From positions 1 to 64,000 of the forward strand of contig NZ_WCHR01000018.1 in assembly GCF_008973825.1 (NCBI RefSeq): DNA of 64,000 bases, written 5' to 3'. Under the pieces are notes generated by a model, which worked only from the letters and a program-made list of their open reading frames with translations, ran no database searches and was not told the DNA's origin. This DNA is from Gemmobacter serpentinus (GTDB lineage: Bacteria > Pseudomonadota > Alphaproteobacteria > Rhodobacterales > Rhodobacteraceae). Each line of letters starts with the position of its first letter. Position 1 is the first letter of the stretch. Below, piece by piece: positions 61,222-64,000 of this stretch. Position numbers and translations under genes: made by a program.

Positions 61222-62403
61222 TCAGAGCTTGCCCGCGTCGCGACCTGGCATCAACGACAGCAGCGGCAGGGAGGCGGTTGAGCGGGACTGGCCCGGCATG
61301 GGCAGGGCATGGCCGCGCAACGGGGCGGGGTCGCGCTGGGCGGATGCGGTCTTGCGGGTGCTCAGCATCAGCAACTCATCCTCGGGGGTGCAAAAGCCGC
61401 TGACGAAGAACGGTGCCCAGCCAAGGGCAGGCTCGCGCGCGCCGCGGCGGGCCTCGCGGTCATAGGTCAGGGCGTGGACGTTCATGGTGCCGGCCAGATC
61501 TGTGCCGCCGTTGCGGTCGATCTCCATCATCTCTGCCATGCAGATCTTGCCATCCTCGACGCACATATTGACCACACGGGCGAACAGTTGGCCGTCGACT
61601 TCGGCAAAGGTGCGGGGCGGCACATTCTCGGACGGCTTTTCCAGTTCCAGATATTCGGCCCGGCCAAGTTGGCCGCCCGCTGCGCGCGTTTCCGTGACCC
61701 ATTGATCGTAATCGGCGGCGGCCACCGCATGGGCCTTGAACCGCATCCCGGAGAAGCCCGCGCCGGAATAATGCGACGACATGCCCTGATAGCTGCCGGG
61801 CGTGTTGAAGACGCCGTGCAGCTTGGTTTCCATCCCCGGCATGGAATAGATCATCCCGGCCATGGAGGGGATGTAGAAGGCATTCATCACCGAAGACGAG
61901 GTCAGGCGGAACTCTACCGGGCGATCCACCGGAACGACCAGATCATTGACGGTGGCCACGCCCTCTTCGGGGTAGATGAACAGCCACTTCCAGTCGAGCG
62001 CCACGACCTGCACCACCAGCGGCGTCTCATCCCCAAGCGCCTGACCTTCGGAAAGGCGCTGGATCGGGCGATAGGGGTCAAGATGGTGGGTGCCGACCCA
62101 GGTCAGCGCCCCAAGCGACACGATGATCAACAGCGGGATCGCCCAGATCACCAGTTCCAGCTTGGTTGAATGGCTCCAATCCGGTGCATAGGCGGCACGG
62201 CGATTGGACGCCCGGTAACGAAAGGCGAACCAGACGATCATGGCCATCACCGGGATGATGATGATCAGCATCAGCGCCGTCGCCCAGACCAGCATGTCGC
62301 GCTGCTGCGCGGCAATATCGCCGGTCGGTGCCAGAACCTCGGCCTTGCAGGCCGCGAGAGAAAGCAGGGGGGCAACCCAGGCGATTCGCTTCAATGTCTG
62401 CAT
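61222..62403 (-). CDS. cyoA: Cytochrome o-type ubiquinol oxidase subunit II
   Basis: The 393-residue protein has a lipoprotein signal with LSLAAC as lipobox, two membrane helices ([20 protein letters not shown] and [20 protein letters not shown]), and a periplasmic cupredoxin domain without the CuA ligands ([32 protein letters not shown]), as in quinol oxidases. A long C-terminal tail after about residue 300 exceeds E. coli CyoA. It is the first gene of the operon. Confidence 0.92.
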   Translation of the reverse strand: MQTLKRIAWVAPLLSLAACKAEVLAPTGDIAAQQRDMLVWATALMLIIIIPVMAMIVWFAFRYRASNRRAAYAPDWSHSTKLELVIWAIPLLIIVSLGALTWVGTHHLDPYRPIQRLSEGQALGDETPLVVQVVALDWKWLFIYPEEGVATVNDLVVPVDRPVEFRLTSSSVMNAFYIPSMAGMIYSMPGMETKLHGVFNTPGSYQGMSSHYSGAGFSGMRFKAHAVAAADYDQWVTETRAAGGQLGRAEYLELEKPSENVPPRTFAEVDGQLFARVVNMCVEDGKICMAEMMEIDRNGGTDLAGTMNVHALTYDREARRGAREPALGWAPFFVSGFCTPEDELLMLSTRKTASAQRDPAPLRGHALPMPGQSRSTASLPLLSLMPGRDAGKL

Positions 62404-62512
62404 TTTTTCATTTCACATCAGGTGTTTGCTGCAACGTGTGTCCTGTCGGCGCTTGCGGAAGAAAGCGGGCACTCGCTGTCGCGGCCGAAGCTAAATTCTA
62501 TTTCTGATATTC

Positions 62513-62552
62513 AACATTGGACAAAATGCCCTAGGACATTTTGTCCAATGTT
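62513..62552. promoter_or_regulatory. Near-perfect 40-bp palindrome upstream of cyoA
   Basis: AACATTGGACAAAATG (62513-62528) is the exact reverse complement of CATTTTGTCCAATGTT (62537-62552), and the centre holds CCTAGG, leaving one mismatched pair in 40 bases. It lies in the 295-base divergent region between cyoA (110 bases away) and the symporter gene (147 bases away). A two-dimer operator is the most likely meaning; it has no U-run and is not placed as a terminator. Confidence 0.6.
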
Positions 62553-62698
62553 CATTCCGGACAAGGCAGCCCATGGCTGGCTTGAACGTCGCAAACATCG
62601 CTTGACCCGCAAGTTTGAGACAGCCCAGACTTCGACTCGCCAGACCCAGACTCTTGCTGATCTTGAACCTTCCCCAGAAGACGTTACGGAGCCGCCCC

Positions 62699-64000
62699 AT
62701 GGCAACCCCCTTGCAGCAGGCCGAACGCCGCGCCGCCCCCCATGAAGATCACCACAACGTATCTCCCTCGGATATTGCGGTGGGCGTGGTCATCGGTCGG
62801 ACCTCGGAATTCTTCGATTTCTTCGTCTTTTCCATCGCCTGTGTGCTGATCTTCCCGGCGCGGCTGTTCAGCTTTCTTGATCCGCTGGAGGGCACGCTCG
62901 CCTCTTTCGTGCTGCTGGCGCTGGCCTTCGTGGCGCGCCCCTTTGGCACCGTGATCTTCATGGCAATCGACCGCGCCTTCGGGCGGGAGACCAAACTGAC
63001 GCTGGCGCTTTTGGTGTTGGGCACCTCGACGGTCGCGATGGGGCTGGTGCCATCCTATGACGTGCTGGGCTGGTGGGCGATTCTGGTCATGGCGCTGCTG
63101 CGCATCGGGCAGGGCATCGCATTGGGCGGGGCCTGGGACGGGCTGCCCTCGCTGCTGGCGCTGTCGGTCAAGCCGGAAAAGCGCGGCTTTTACGCGATGA
63201 TCCCGCAGCTGGGCGCGCCGATCGGGCTGATCGTGGCGGCGCTGCTATTTGCCTATCTGCTGCTGAATGTTTCTGCAGCGGATTTTCTGGATTGGGGCTG
63301 GCGGTATCCGTTCTTCGTGGCTTTCGCGATCAACGTGGTGGCGCTGTTTGCCCGGCTGCGCATTGTTGCCTCGACCGAGTTTCGCACCCTGTTCGAGACC
63401 AGCGAATTGCGCGCCTCGGGCGTGCGTGAAACGCTGCGCGAAGATGGACGCGGCATGATCCTTGGCATTTTCGTGCCGCTGGCGAGCTTTGCCATGTTCC
63501 ACATGGTCACGATCTTTCCGCTGTCCTGGGTCTTTCTCTATTCCGGGGACGCGCCAGAGGCTGTGCTGTTCTCGCTGGCCATCGGCGCTGCTGCCGGGAT
63601 CGTGTCGATCATCGCATCGGGCTATCTGGCCGATTGGATCGGGCGGCGGCAATTGCTGCTGTTGGGTGCGCTTGGCATCGCCATGTTCGCCATCGTCGCG
63701 CCGATGATGCTGGCCGAGGGGCGGATCGGCGCCGCGGCCTATATCACCGTGGGCTTCGTGCTGCTTGGGCTCAGCTTCGGGCAAAGCTCTGGCGCAATTG
63801 CCGCGATCTTCGGGCAGCGCAACCGCTATACCGCCTCGGCGCTCGTATCGGCCCTGTCATGGATGTTCGGCGCGGGCTTTGCGCCGCTGACCGCGCTGTT
63901 CCTGGCCAGCCATCTGGGGCTTTGGGCGGCGGGCCTTTACCTGATATCGGGGGCCTTCTGCACCATCATCGCCATCCGCATCTCGCCGCGCGAAGAGCTT
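62699..64000 (+). CDS. MFS metabolite:proton symporter, partial
   Basis: The frame is open from 62699 to the window end (434 codons, no stop), so the C-terminus is missing. It is a major facilitator protein of the metabolite:H+ symporter group: VIGRTSEFFDFFVFS in the first helix, RPFGTVIFMAIDRAFGRE in the first cytoplasmic loop, LLRIGQGIALGGAWDGLP in helix four, and YLADWIGRRQLLLLG in the second half. CGGAG about 8 bases before the ATG sets the start. The substrate is probably a carboxylate or betaine; it cannot be read from the sequence. Confidence 0.84.
   Translation, partial: MATPLQQAERRAAPHEDHHNVSPSDIAVGVVIGRTSEFFDFFVFSIACVLIFPARLFSFLDPLEGTLASFVLLALAFVARPFGTVIFMAIDRAFGRETKLTLALLVLGTSTVAMGLVPSYDVLGWWAILVMALLRIGQGIALGGAWDGLPSLLALSVKPEKRGFYAMIPQLGAPIGLIVAALLFAYLLLNVSAADFLDWGWRYPFFVAFAINVVALFARLRIVASTEFRTLFETSELRASGVRETLREDGRGMILGIFVPLASFAMFHMVTIFPLSWVFLYSGDAPEAVLFSLAIGAAAGIVSIIASGYLADWIGRRQLLLLGALGIAMFAIVAPMMLAEGRIGAAAYITVGFVLLGLSFGQSSGAIAAIFGQRNRYTASALVSALSWMFGAGFAPLTALFLASHLGLWAAGLYLISGAFCTIIAIRISPREEL

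Overview
The window is GC-rich chromosomal DNA whose protein families, operon style (frequent ATGA overlaps) and gene content point to an alphaproteobacterium of the Rhodobacteraceae/Paracoccaceae type, probably Paracoccus-like. Supporting marks are an imuA-imuB-dnaE2 mutasome with a GTTC-N7-GTTC LexA box, a cyoABCD-SURF1 quinol oxidase operon, and a 2-aminobenzoyl-CoA type pathway. No rRNA, tRNA or CRISPR array was seen. Most of the window is transport plus catabolism in self-contained operons, each with its own regulator.

Layout. 1-427 holds a decayed IS5-type transposase remnant. 428-4747 (minus) is an AfuABC-like ABC importer, divergent from a two-component system and a HAD phosphatase (5010-8826); together they look like a sugar-phosphate sensing, uptake and use module. 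9281-17017 is an iron module: FecI-type sigma factor, FecR, a TonB receptor with a signalling (STN) domain, and FhuD-FhuB-FhuC for hydroxamate siderophores. 17124-21023 (minus) holds a membrane fatty-acid desaturase and a large RTX protein. 21252-31684 is a two-way cluster for 2-aminobenzoate (anthranilate) via CoA thioesters: ligase, the fused monooxygenase/reductase, beta-oxidation type enzymes, a RidA protein lacking the usual substrate-binding arginine, and a MarR regulator with a matching palindrome between the divergent arms. 31696-37317 is a D-glutamate type cluster: XRE-cupin regulator, tandem operators, a TrpXYZ-like ABC importer, and DgcA/DgcN. 37579-42897 (minus) is imuA-imuB-dnaE2.

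The most notable region is 43045-55207. It encodes an odd LysR regulator with two HTH domains, a histidine ammonia-lyase relative that lacks the Ala-Ser-Gly triad needed to form the MIO cofactor, a betaine-type (QAT) ABC importer, a cyclic amidohydrolase, an M20 carbamoyl-amino-acid hydrolase, a DUF917 protein, and a urocanase relative lacking the signature cysteine. These match, step by step, a complete ergothioneine breakdown route: ergothionase, thiourocanate hydratase, thiohydantoin desulfhydrase, hydantoin-propionate hydrolase, N-carbamoyl-glutamate hydrolase. The DUF917 protein is the best candidate for the desulfhydrase, and the ABC system for the importer.

55426-57392 is a small quinone/redox stress cluster (SnoaL-like protein, NmrA-like quinone reductase, HxlR regulator). 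57443-62403 (minus) is cyoABCD followed by a SURF1 gene, with a near-perfect 40-bp palindrome upstream of cyoA. A metabolite:proton symporter gene (62699 onward) runs off the right edge.

A recurring architectural feature is a strong intercistronic hairpin directly after the binding-protein or receptor gene in four separate transport operons (3675, 13357, 33549, 46911).
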